Below the pieces are notes generated by a model. The model saw nothing but the letters and a program-made list of their open reading frames with translations. It did no database searches and was not told where the DNA came from. Source: Glandiceps talaboti (lineage: Eukaryota > Hemichordata > Enteropneusta > Spengelidae). Taken from it: a stretch of DNA of 64,000 nucleotides. Every line of letters starts with the position of its first letter. The stretch's first letter is position 1. A program made the position numbers and the translations under genes. The stretch covers positions 30,662,676 through 30,726,675 of the forward strand of contig NC_135550.1 in assembly GCF_964340395.1 (NCBI RefSeq), written 5' to 3'. This document shows, in pieces, positions 1-16,167 of this stretch.

Positions 1-2231
1 TCACATGATGTATATACGTGGGTTTCTAAAGAACAGGGTTTTCGCGAGTTTCATGGATCCTGGGGATGTATCAATATCCATGGAATGTTGACAGACAAAT
101 CAAATTTTGTACTGTTTATTAATTACAAACAGCAAGGGCCCGGCTCCTTCAAGCCCCCACCAGTGGAAAAATATGTGGCAGGGAAAAAACTTTCGGATAG
201 TATTATCGTATTTGGAGTTGTATTAACTATTAACCCACGATACCAAGTCCTTAACAAACATTCTCTTGTAAACAACAACTTCAGCAAGTGACCAATGTAA
301 CAACTGAGACGGGAAGTGTAAACAAATATTTCAATATGGCGGATAGTAAAAGACATGGGCCCGTTGGGATCCGAAATTCGTCATGGGATTGTGAGTCCGC
401 CCATGCACGTGGATTGGCAGCAAGTGTCCAGCCATGAAGGTTAGATCACAAGCTATACTTCAAACTAAAACTAATCGCTAGGAAGAGGGGAATACGGCGC
501 CTACTCGTATATGTTCTTTACGAGAAAATGGGGAACTTACACTTACACACTAAGCTTTTGTATAGGGGAACGGAAACAGTACATAGTGAGACAGTGGTAA
601 ACAAATTGTCTCTATCGTGATCGCTCATGACATGACACCATTCCGACATACATGGTCGGAAGGAACACGTTGCAGGCTTTCTAATGATCAGTAAATGAGC
701 GCTAGATGTCACTTTTTGTCACAAGGGGAGAAGATTTGAAAAGGGTTACTTTTGGGGTATGAAAAACGTATAATTTGCTGTAACTTACGTATAACTCGAT
801 CGATTTTCTTGCTTCCGGTATCGTTGGGTTCACAGTTGGGCAATGCACTCAGACATTTCAATTGCGCATGTCTTCTAACCTTTACCCCCTAATGCGCAAC
901 GCGTTCAAACATCATGACAGGTACAGCTCAAGATGTGAGCTCCACCCATATGCAAATTTGCAGGAACGTTCATCGGTCTTCAAAGAGCAGCGGAGACAAA
1001 GGGTTAATTGACGTAAACAAAAGAAGTAATAGGATTAAACAGCCGTCCAGAATCCTTCTCACTAATACATCCATGGGTTAAGGAATGGCTAACAAGAGAG
1101 AAAGTTCTGTTGGTTTAATAACACTGTGGAATATTATTTTAAAGGATTTAATGTTCACAAATGAATAGTTAGCTGTTTAGTTATTTTCACTGAAAATCTG
1201 TATAAAGTGGGTTTGCTAGGAAATAATCACTGATGAAAATAGTGGAAATCAATTTTGGGCCAAGTCTTCCTGTGTTCAGAATAGTTCCAAAAACGTTTAC
1301 ATTGATTGGCAATGTGTGGCAGCATAAACATAATCTCCCTATCTCAACATAACACAAGATTTATAGTTAAGAAATGTTTTAGAAATATACTGAGCAATTT
1401 TAATAAAGGATTATCTGTATAAATCCATTGATACAAAAAATTATTTTCTCAAAAACCAATACAATGATCCAGATGTATTATTTAGATTGTTTACTTTCAT
1501 TTGCTTATAAATATCTTGTATATTTCTCAGTGAGCTTACTTGTCTAACCCTGTGGTAATGTTTGCTTTGTCTTTGTTCAAACTGTCTCTCTCTCTCTTTG
1601 TACTAATACTGAACAAACAAACTCCTGGCTACTGAAAACAATCAATATTCATGTACATGCTGTAATGAAGGTGAGATTTCATCACTAAATTTTCTATAAT
1701 GCCATTTCTGCTACCTGCTTGTCACATGGAACTCTATGATCAGTAAGTTACTAGTATTTGCAGACTTCTTAATTAACGACCTCTATTAAAACTGTTTTTC
1801 AACACAATAGCCTTCCTATTCAGACAGTCATGACCACAGGTACTTGAACCAAATTTTTTGTGTGGTACTGGTAATATGGTTATCAAAACAGAAACCTTTA
1901 TGAGCAAACCAACTGTGAACATCTCTTATTGTTACGAAATACAGAACAAATGAAACAAAAATGCAGACAAGTTCTGAAAGGTCTTCAATACTTTCATTTA
2001 GCATGTCTGAAAGGAGGAGGATTACATGTGTATGCCTAGTAAATCTTGTAAAATGATGCAAGTTTTACCAGACAGTTTACCCTCCTAATAACATGTGTTC
2101 TCAAATTTTTCATGTACCAAAAAACCTGGACCTGCACATGTAGTCCAGATATCCTAAAACCCTACTGACTGTTGCAATATCATGAATGTGAACTATCACT
2201 CCTACTTGGTCTGTATCTAATGGTAACATAC
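1..2231. other. RRBP1 intron after coding exon 1 (partial); no other gene seen
   Basis: This stretch lies downstream, in the minus sense, of the RRBP1 first coding exon and starts with a good donor (GTATGT on the minus strand from 2231). The short open frames on both strands have no recognisable family and no convincing splice sites. Apart from a short CT run near 1585-1598, no ordered repeat was seen. The next RRBP1 exon must lie left of the window or be too short to recognise here. Confidence 0.6.
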
Positions 2232-2943
2232 CTGATTTGTCCTTCTTGGATGTCTTGCCACTCTTCTTTGCTGGTGAACCAACAGCAGCAACCTTTTCTT
2301 CTTCAACTGCAGCTCCTCTCTTCAACCCAGTCTCAACTTCACTTGCTTTCTGAAAAGTAACAACAGGCTCCTGTACAGCTTTCTCTTCCTTGACTGGTTT
2401 CTCTTCTTTCATGATTGGTTTCACAGGCTGTGTGCTCTTCACGGGAGCTGGTGCCTGGGTGGTCTCCAGGGTAACTTTCTCTACCCTTTCCACTTTCTTT
2501 TCCTTCTTCTTCTCCTTCACTGTTTCATGCTTCTGCTTCTTTTCTACCTTGGGAGGTTTCTCGTGTTTTGGCTCTTCCTCAGCGAGAACGGCCTGTGGAT
2601 TGAATACCTCTGCCTGCTGTTGCAACTGTTGGATATCTGCAACCTGCATTGGAGGTTCTTCAACCCTCATCCGTGACCCTCCACCACCTTGATCACCTGT
2701 CCCTGCATGTTTCTCCTTCTTGGACTTTCTGAAAGGCTTTTTATCCTTCTTTGGTTTTGGCTCTGCCTTGGTGGTTTGGTGTTCCCTTTGAGCCCTTATC
2801 TTCTGTTCTGCAATTGCTTCTTCGTAGGTTTTCTCTCTGATACCATATGCAGATACCAGGTATACTGCTGCTGACAGCACCACAAACCCTGCAAACACTG
2901 CAACACCCAGTGTTTGAGGATCATACAGATCGACTGCTTCCAT
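2232..2943 (-). CDS. RRBP1: Ribosome-binding protein 1 (p180)-like, first coding exon, gene continues off the left edge
   Basis: This is the N-terminal 237 codons plus one base of an ER membrane protein that anchors ribosomes on rough ER. The start is the ATG at 2943; the frame upstream has no ATG, and the context (A at -3, G at +4) is strong. The protein opens with LYDPQTLGVAVFAGFVVLSA and continues as one hydrophobic segment (about residues 8-29). A YEEAIAEQ stretch and a long Lys/Glu-rich cytosolic tail with many KKEKK-type runs follow. Vertebrate RRBP1 starts with the same arrangement (DIYDTQTLGV, one membrane segment, YEEAL). The related protein kinectin has a different N terminus, so RRBP1 is preferred. 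The exon ends in phase 1 at AAATCAG|GTATGT. The coiled-coil part is not in the window. The decapeptide repeat array of mammalian p180 is absent from this exon. Confidence 0.85.
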
Positions 2944-2961
2944 TGTCAACAAACCTTACAC

Positions 2962-3722
2962 ACTGCAACATAATACAAATTTGAAAAATAGCTAAATAAA
3001 CACAACAACATAGTTTGGAACAATGGTTGGCAGCTTTAAGAAATGAAAAGGCAAGACGTCAGACCATAGACCCGTTGGTGGAGGGGCTATGGTCAGACGA
3101 AGTGTTAAATACATGTTTTATGTAAGTCAGCGAACCTTTAAAAACTTTATAGTGACTATCAATTTAAACAAGTCTGATTGCAACTCTACATTTTATTTTA
3201 CCTGAACTTTGATTAGATATGTGATCCTAAAGTTGATCCTTCGATTGAAACAATGGATCTCAACAGTGCCAACACTGGTCATGCAGATAACGACCAGCTG
3301 ACCGCTCCGTCAACACGTGGGTCGTAGTACAGTACGCATGATACATGTAGTTGACTCTGTGTGTAGATGCAGTATTTGTTGAGGGGTCATTGCTCCGTTG
3401 ATACTCGAAACGCCTGGGCACGTTTAGATGTTGCATTTGATTTTGACTAGGCGAGGGCGTGTGAACTCTAACGCTGCAATAAATCCGACCGTGTCTGCAA
3501 TCTTCCCAAACTAAACCCCCGTCTATTCAAGTAGCCCCTGTACCTAAACGGGGTAACAAGACGTGACTAGGCAACTTCCGCCAAGCTTCAAATAAAGATG
3601 CATGATAAAAAGGGTGATATTCACTTCCAGGCCTCAACCTTGATTAGAAGTCTGGAGTGATAATCATAGATTCATACTGCCTGCACAGCTCCCGCCGGTG
3701 ATAACACAAGTAAATTCTTACC
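2962..3722 (-). other. Probable RRBP1 5' UTR intron with non-coding leader exon ending at 3722
   Basis: On the minus strand a clean acceptor (TATGTTGCAG) ends at 2963, nineteen bases before the RRBP1 ATG. A strong donor (AACAG|GTAAGAAT) lies at 3722/3721. Together they predict a leader exon whose 3' end is 3722 and whose start lies somewhere in about 3730-3960. The sequence shows the splice sites directly; their use is inferred. The intron contains a 41-nt hairpin at 3058-3098. Confidence 0.5.
3058..3098. repeat. Short hairpin palindrome
   Basis: The arms GTCAGACCATAGACCC and GGGGCTATGGTCAGAC pair with two mismatches around a nine-base loop. It could be a tiny mobile palindrome or an RNA hairpin in the RRBP1 leader intron. 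No function can be assigned. Confidence 0.5.
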
Positions 3723-4508
3723 TGTTAAAATCGAAGAAACTTTTAGAGTCACTTCAAAATCAGTGTCTGAAAAAGAGTGTTTAAGTGATGGTACTGTTCC
3801 ACTCCAATATAACTGCGAGACAGATTTTCTGATTAAACTCGGGAGTTTTCACTCAAAACGTAAACGTGTCGGTCGTCTGCACGTCACTTCGGGAACAATA
3901 GTACATGTGAAACACGCCTTCCCTGACTGCAAGAAGCTTCTATTGGCTGCGTAACTACAAAATGGTGGACTTGATATTGTATCGTTTGCTGGCCTTCCCT
4001 CGGTGAGGTTGGCACAATTTATTTCCCAGCGTATTAAAATAATTGGAAATAGAATTTTACAGCAAATAGACTTTAACATATGTTTAAAAATAACGTCCAC
4101 ATTAGCTTTTGAAGGTGGAACTCTAGGAAGACAGATAAAAAGTACTAGTTATTGATTTGCTATTTCTTTTGTAGGAGGGAAGAGTATAAGCAAATATAAG
4201 ATCCAATAGCAAACCTGACACGTAGTGGTACAGAGATTTCTGGGTAGTAGTATATTCTGAGGTCACAAACTCGTATCGCGCATGAAAATCATGCTGAATA
4301 GTGATATCAGGATAATCCAGACTTTTCGGTTGGCTTAAGATAGAATCATAAACAATGTTTAAGAAGGACATCAAAACGGCGTTTGAAATAAAAGAAAACA
4401 CTATATGGAGAAAATAATTCACAAACATGTAACCGGATATGGCTTTCCGGAAACAGCTGGTTGAATGACAATATTGCAGCACGTGTGTTTGCAAATTATC
4501 TCCTTGAC
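3723..4508. promoter_or_regulatory. Divergent promoter region between RRBP1 and ENOPH1
   Basis: The two genes are transcribed away from each other, and their inferred leaders leave under 800 bp between them. The region has more CpG than the introns around it (for example AACGTAAACGTGTCGGTCG near 3860), as expected for a housekeeping promoter. No TATA box could be assigned to either gene. Transcription starts cannot be placed from sequence. Confidence 0.45.
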
Positions 4509-9035
<4,527 letters not shown>

Positions 9036-12000
9036 TAGATGGCATTTGATAAATTTGCAAGGTTTAAATTTAGTTGCAGATTTTAAGGTTACTAGAATTT
9101 CAAACCTAGTGTTTCTTTCACTGCCATCTTTCATTTTCACAAGTCAGAGATTCAAGCCGTTTCTGTACTTAATTACTACCGATGCATAGCCAAAGTACAA
9201 ATTGTATCCTTTTTGGGTTTGGCTCATTCTCGCAAGCCAGGGTGCAATATTTCTGCTGATGCAATTAAAAATTATTTTAAAAGAAAAAACCTCTGTACGG
9301 GGATGTCTGCTAAGCACCACTTTAGAGAAGCTAATGGTTTATGACGATGATCTGGCTTTATGCTTTATATTCATTGGTTCTACTGGTTGTAGGATGGGAA
9401 GAATGCTAAATGTCTATCTTTGTTCATTGATAAATTGTGAGTTTTAACTTCAATTGAATGAAGGACAGTATAGAGATAGCTGAATAAATAATTATATCTC
9501 ATGTCCACTATATAAAGACTCAACTCGGGTAAAAGCCAGGTGCCCTGCTGCCCTGGTGAAGTATTTGTGTTCACAACCTGAAACTACTAATTTATCAAAA
9601 TACTTTTAAATACTGATATCAACTCTTATCATTGTGATGCATATATAGAAAGTTAATCATGTTGAAATTGGCAAACACGTCAAATACATATGTATATCAA
9701 CTGTCAAACCATTCATTGATAAATTGTAAGTTTTAACTCCAATTCAATGAGGGAGGGGAGACATTTCATTTCTTTTACTTTGTATATCGGTACCCAGTAA
9801 TGATTAGCTTACCTTGTGTGTGTTCTGCCAACACAGTTAGGTAGGTGTACCTGTAGTGGTGTTAGTGTTCAGGATTATTTGAATATTAATATCCAGATTT
9901 GTTTTGCTCCATGTTGGGTCCATACTTTGCTTATGGGTTGTCAATGTCTGTTGATTTTCTCTCAAATTTGAATTGATACCTTGTGTTCAACATCACGTTG
10001 TGAAAACTCATGACAAATGTGTTGATGCATAAAAGGGAAAATAAATTTTCTATGTTCAAAGACATAGTATTGTGCTTTTGATTGATGTCTGAAGTGGTCC
10101 AATAATCTTATCAGAAAGGTTACCCTTACATTATTTATTTATTGTTTGGATCAGGCTCAAGGCCCATATAAAAGAAATACACCATGAATTTACATTAGCA
10201 CAATTTTTTCCTCACTACATACTTTGTATCCACAGTATTACAAACTGATTTGAAATTGATTGTGTTCTTTGAAACCATTTTAAATTTTGGCCAATTAAAG
10301 GGGGGGGGGGTCCTACGAGAAGTTAGTTTTGTTTTTTTATCTTTACTTGAACTCTTGATCTCTCTCCCCTATGGTCCACAAATCCAATTATTGTCAAGTA
10401 TCTCAAAGCCATTTTCCCATTAGCCTTTGAATTCAACAAACCAGATTACTAAATGAATGGGTTGTGTGAGACCTTGGCATATACAGTGAAATCAGTTTTA
10501 TTTCAGGCATTCTAGATTATCAAATTTGAAACTTAGCATTGTTATTGGATCAGACTGGAGTTAAGAAAATAAGCAAGACACAAGAAAGACATTTGCTTCA
10601 AATATTATAATAGCATTTTAATACTATTGTATTGTCGTCATGGAAACGTCAATATTTAGTACAGTGATGGTAAAGATAATTACTTTTTTTCTGGTAGCCA
10701 ATAAATCAAAAGTTTTTATGAAAATTACATCCCTTGTTTCAAGAAGTGTGAAAATATAACAAAAAAATCACAAAAAAAGAAATACATTTTGTACATGCAT
10801 ACTGATCTCAACACACACACACATACACGCTCAGGCTGGATAACACTCCTTCACAATACAGTCACTTAGAATGAAAATACATAAAATAAATACATATCTC
10901 TTCTACTTGCTATTGGGGAAGGACTTATGATCTATATGGGGAGTTTCCAAGTTCACAAGTTGGTTCATATTTGCATAGCCCTTGGTTTGGTACACTATGC
11001 TTTGTTTGATCAAGGAAGCAACTTCAGAGAATACTGTCTCATAATGCCAAGCCAATAGTAAAACTTTACTATTCATGTTTTCATTTCCTAAATATAAAGG
11101 TGTAGAATTCTGGCATCCATATTTGCTTGGCATTAGAAAATGTTTTCCATGCTTTTTTTTTTACTGCTCATGGGATAAAATAACTTTTTTAACATTTATC
11201 AAAAATGATGCAATTTGGTTTTTATCTGTAATAAAGGAATTTTCAATTTGGTTTTATGAACAAATGTGAAATACATAACTTCATCTTGGAGACTTTAACA
11301 TCTAATCTTGAATTTTATGAGGACATCTTTACTAGTTAAAGTGTAGGGGTGATCACAAAACTATTGCACAAGGAACACACTACACTGATGACTGCTAACA
11401 ATTTGAAAATCAACACAAATTTCAATCTACCATGAAGACATTATACTTCTGTGTATTAGAGTAACAGCTAAATAAAATCACTAATTAAAAGTCACTAGTC
11501 ATTTGTATGACTTCAAGATGTCATCTAGTATTGGTTGATATTCACCTAATGTTGTTTTATACGATATGTGTACTCTACAACTGGTGTGCTTTGAGTCAAT
11601 ACACCATGTTGAGCATATAAAGAAACAAATATGCCCCAGCTTACACATGCCCATGAAAATGAATATCACAACTTTGAGTGACATCACAGGTTATGACCTT
11701 TGACCATGACTCGACCTCAAAATATGCTTTGTTGCCATGCCTTCACAGCTATATTTCATGGGATGAATAACTTCACAGATCACGAGTCATGTCTTCATAA
11801 ATGACCAAATCAAAAGGTAAAATAAAAAATTTCATGATTCAAGAAGGCATCCAACACAATTGAGGGTCAATATGCAACAGAAAATAAAATACAATAATTC
11901 AATCATAATGTAACATTTATTACCAAAACAAAAACAAAACAAAACACCAGCATTTGTTTCCATTTCTCTGCATATGTTACACCTATTGCTTCAATAATTG

Positions 12001-12442
12001 GGTGATTCAATGTAAAGATAGTGTCCTCACCCCTCCCTCTACACATATATCTATAACTAATCACACAGTAATCATGATTTTTGACTTATTGGAGAAAACT
12101 ACACTAAAGATATAGATCTTTTTTTTTTTTGTACAAGTACGATGTCAGAAGAAAAAAAAAGAAGAAATTTGGGTCTCATTGCACAAACTGTCTGGTAACC
12201 TCTTGACCAACTGTCACTCCACTTCAAATATGCCTACAGAAATAAGCACCTAGTGTTTAATACTTTATACAGAATGTCAAGTTCAATGATTAACTCTCTT
12301 TCGCGTCCAATATCCACCAAAGCAAACCAATACACAATCTTTGACCCTGATCACCCTACTTCAAAGAGTTGCTTGAACCACAACCATATACCACTCCATA
12401 TGGTTAGAACATTCTATTACAATACACAGGTGAAATGGTCCC
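9036..12442. other. Convergent spacer with the ENOPH1 and HECTD1 3' UTRs
   Basis: The two genes meet tail to tail. Candidate poly(A) signals for ENOPH1 are AATAAA at 9483-9488 and 10040-10045. For HECTD1 (minus strand), AATAAA appears as TTTATT at 11916-11921 and again near 10497-10502. Which sites are used cannot be read from sequence, and the UTRs could overlap. A ~40-bp segment around 9426-9465 (ATTGATAAATTGTGAGTTTT) recurs in diverged form around 9713-9755. No coding exon or RNA gene was recognised. Confidence 0.5.
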
Positions 12443-15400
12443 TCAATTGAGATGAAATCCTTTCTCTTTTGTAGCAGCTAAGAGTTTTTCCTTCATGATC
12501 TCCTCTGTAGTGTATTCTGGCAGTTTAAGGTAATGGACGCAGGTATTGACTGAAGGATAGGTGCTATCGTTAGCATCGACTTTTCTTACAATTGTTAGAC
12601 GGGGATGTAAATTCATCATTCCACCTGGTGGTAGAGATGAACAGCCAGTGGTAAATTGTAGCAGACATTTCCTCTCATCTGGATCTAGAGAACACATCAC
12701 ATTGACAAATCTTTGGAATCCAGGACTGTAAAGACAAAATGATGACAAAGATAAATCAATTAGAGAAAGGATATTGAGACCAGTTGTCATAATAATAAGC
12801 TAGCAACATTACACTTAGAAATTTTATCACATCAAAGTTTGTTCAATTACCTTTATTTAAAAAAAAATATTCAGTCATATTTCCATGAAAACATGTAACT
12901 TTAATTTGTTCAATAAAAGTTTGTGGAAATGTCTGCTGCCATTTTGAAATATTGAAGATTTAATATTACTATAATGTCCTCTAATTTTACAAACTTTCTT
13001 AAAAGAACCATACGTACACCTTTGACACCAAACACTTGCAAGCTGTATAGAGGCATTCAATGTTCATAGGAACTAAAACAGGAAGCAGTTTAGCAGACAC
13101 AATATCTGGAGGACATTTAAGTTGGATTTATTTTCATTGAAATTCTGCCCACTGACAGAAAAGGTTCATTTATATCCTATTTCCACTAGGGTTTTGTCAA
13201 GGGAAATACATAAATGCCTGACAATTTCACATTTTTCAATCAAAATTATTTTGAATTGAGATGACCAAGAGGTACAACTAACCTTTCTCTAGTATAGCCC
13301 AACTTTGGTTCTGTGTAATTCAACACATCATCTCGTGTCCAGTTAGGTGCTTGCTCACCACATAGCATGGTTTGAACTTCTGCAGGACTGAAGGAGTGCA
13401 GTTTGTCCATAGGGAATACTTCATTGAAACCATCTGTTGGGAGCAACATATATATACAAGTCAGATATTGTACACATGGCTAAACACATTGTGATTTACA
13501 ACATCTATGTTTGATTCATTATTCTAGCTGTACCATTCATGGCTCTTACATTTCCACTAAAGACCTTTAAGTGCACATCTACTCATTTTAATTAATGGTT
13601 ACTTACATCCTTACCTACAATTTTACAATTATCAAATTTATGTACTCTTGATGCTAGCAATACGGTATTACAAGGAAGGTTTTGAAAACTTTCATTCAAC
13701 TAGAGTGCTATACAAAATTGAAACACACACTTTTTGGTTCCTATAATATTCTGTTGACAGAATTGTACATACTTCTGGTCTACGTACCAAAAACAAAATA
13801 CATGTTTTTTCTGAATCAAAAAAATGAACTAATTACAGTGTACAGTTACTGTATTTTGCACAATGCCCAGGACTACGCTAACCATTGTACATTTAGAGAA
13901 GCTCAGAAATAAGATAGAAAAATCACCACGTATACAGTTGATAATGATAACATTGTAGACTTACTTCTGAAAGCTTCCATTTGTCTCCTAATACCAGTAT
14001 GAAGAGAGAAGTCAGTGACAGCCTCTATGTACTCTTCTGCATTTTCTAACGTTACAATTTCATCTTCACCATTGGGTTTAAGATCTACAGCTGTAAAACC
14101 ATACACTTTGGAAGAGGGATTGAACTGGAAAGTTAACCTGTAATATATCAATAGTCATAATGTTGTTAAAAATAGAAAGGAAAGTAGTTACACAGAAACA
14201 TTTTGTGTTTTTATATTTTGTCCTTTTCTTTGTTATTTCAATGAATTGAACATAAACAGAACTTCTCAAGTGAAACAACAAAACATAACTTTAAACATTG
14301 TAACATTGATGGTATTTGTCAACTGCAGAATTTGGTCAAAGGCCTTGAAATGTCACCATTTTTATAGACTACATCAATAGATACTCTACAAGAAATGTTG
14401 TGGAATTTAAATGCTTTGAAAAACATCTGTTCATTCAAGAAATGAAGGTCTTCATTGATACATGCTGCTTCTATAAGAGAAAATCACTGGCATGAGACAA
14501 TTTCGGGTCATGTGATGAATAGCGCCCTCAGACTGACAACTTGTTACAGACAAAATGTTAATTTCATTCAGGTGATGTCTTGTTTCTTACCCTAAATGTT
14601 CTAATTTACATGGTGGTCCTGACCCTGTAGGACCTTCTATACATAAGTTTTGTATCTGATTATTTCTTTCTTCCTCTGTTAGTGTCCTATCTGCTAGAAT
14701 CTTCTTTCTTCTAGCCACCAAATCCCTGAGAAGGTTGAGAAACTTAGCCCTGTGAGGGTTAATAAGTTGAAAGTCATCCCAGGTCAGCAGTCCAGCAAAC
14801 CAGGCTGGTGACTTGGTCTTGGGTGGATCTAGAATCAGTTCAGATTTGGAATCCGCATCTGGTATACTGGATATCTGTTCATGGTAATCATCCATGGAGG
14901 CCTCTGATTGGCTCTCGCTTGAACTGACCTCAGGGTCATGTAAAGTAGAGTCCAAATATGGCTCATGTATGCTACTGCCAGCTTCTCCCATGCACATCAG
15001 TTTCAAGAATGGTCTTGACAAAGGTATATCCACCAAGCGGTTGTCTTGGATGCATTTGGCAAGGAAGATGCCCAAGAAATGGAAAACATGTACTACTCTG
15101 TCTGTGTCTTCAGCTTCTTGAGGTAGTGGGGCTGTAAAGAGACCACTTGTACGCTGTACATAGTAACCTGGTGGTTTTGTACCATGACCAATGTCCACCT
15201 GTAAATATAAGCAAAGAACAGTCTGACATTTTTACTAAGTTCAAAGAAAAACATTATGATTGCAAGCTATAGTTGACTACCAAACAGTCCTCAGAACCTC
15301 CTGTATCATCTCCTTCATCTCTTCATCTATATTTTTATTAATGACATGCATTTACATCACACCTCCATGAGCATGACAAACAGAAATTTTGCTAATACCC

Positions 15401-16167
15401 TGTATTGTGATGAACAAAATGACTGGCAGATCAACCACACAGATATAAATTGTGAAACTAACCTGTCTGGCCTGATCATCAGGGAAATCATCATCACATA
15501 TCCACATACCCATGGATTTCTTTTGTAACTCGGCTGCCAGCAAAGCATAAAACTCAAGAGTTGGACCAAGACCTGTACCTTCTTCACTGTTGAACTCCAC
15601 CTGAAAGATGTAAAACAATGCTAATGATATAGATTGGCATTATACAATTTGACACAGCAAGTGGTACCAAATGGCAGACAAAGGTCTGTACAACTTGTCT
15701 ATATCCAAAAACTGTTAGTCTAAAATCGCCCCCTTGATAGAAAGTACGATGTATCTAAAATATCCTCCATAAACTTTACTTCTATTCAAAGGCAACTGCT
15801 TCCCAAACTCAATGTCATAACTTGGCTAAATGATACTTACCTCAAGTATTGACTTGCTACTGCAGTGGAATCTCATGACACTCATAGCCCATTCTAGTAG
15901 CTGTTGTCCACGTGGCACTTTAACTCTTTCATGTTTCAACCTGCCAACTCTGTACTCATGCTGGTCATCTCGACGTGATGTAGGTGTTCTCTGTCTCTCC
16001 ATGGTGGCATCTCGCTTGTCTTGTAGCCATGCAATAGCTCTTGATACGCCAAAGGCAGTGCAAGTGAAGAAGAGGGAGCGAGTCTCAAATGGGAACAGCA
16101 TGGGGCATCTGTTAGCCAACTTTTCACACCAATCAGGTAGGGCAAGGCTGGCTAGGACCAAAGGATC
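12443..16167 (-). CDS. HECTD1: HECTD1 exons 37-42: HECT catalytic domain
   Basis: Exons are 15841-16167, 15463-15600, 14591-15198, 13965-14137, 13283-13433 and 12443-12725 (residues about 1959-2517). The HECT domain takes up roughly the last 460 residues. Landmarks are [41 protein letters not shown] (N-lobe), [36 protein letters not shown] and the C-lobe [14 protein letters not shown]. The catalytic cysteine is in [13 protein letters not shown], residue 2486, codon 12539-12541, 31 residues from the end exactly as in the human protein. Nothing needed for catalysis appears to be missing. A Ser/Asp-rich insert in exon 39 (about residues 2170-2215) matches a variable region of the vertebrate protein. 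Confidence 0.97.

Noticed and set aside
2172-2874. Plus-strand open frames opposite RRBP1 exon 1
   Set aside because: They are antisense shadows of the Lys/Glu-rich coding exon, with no family similarity.
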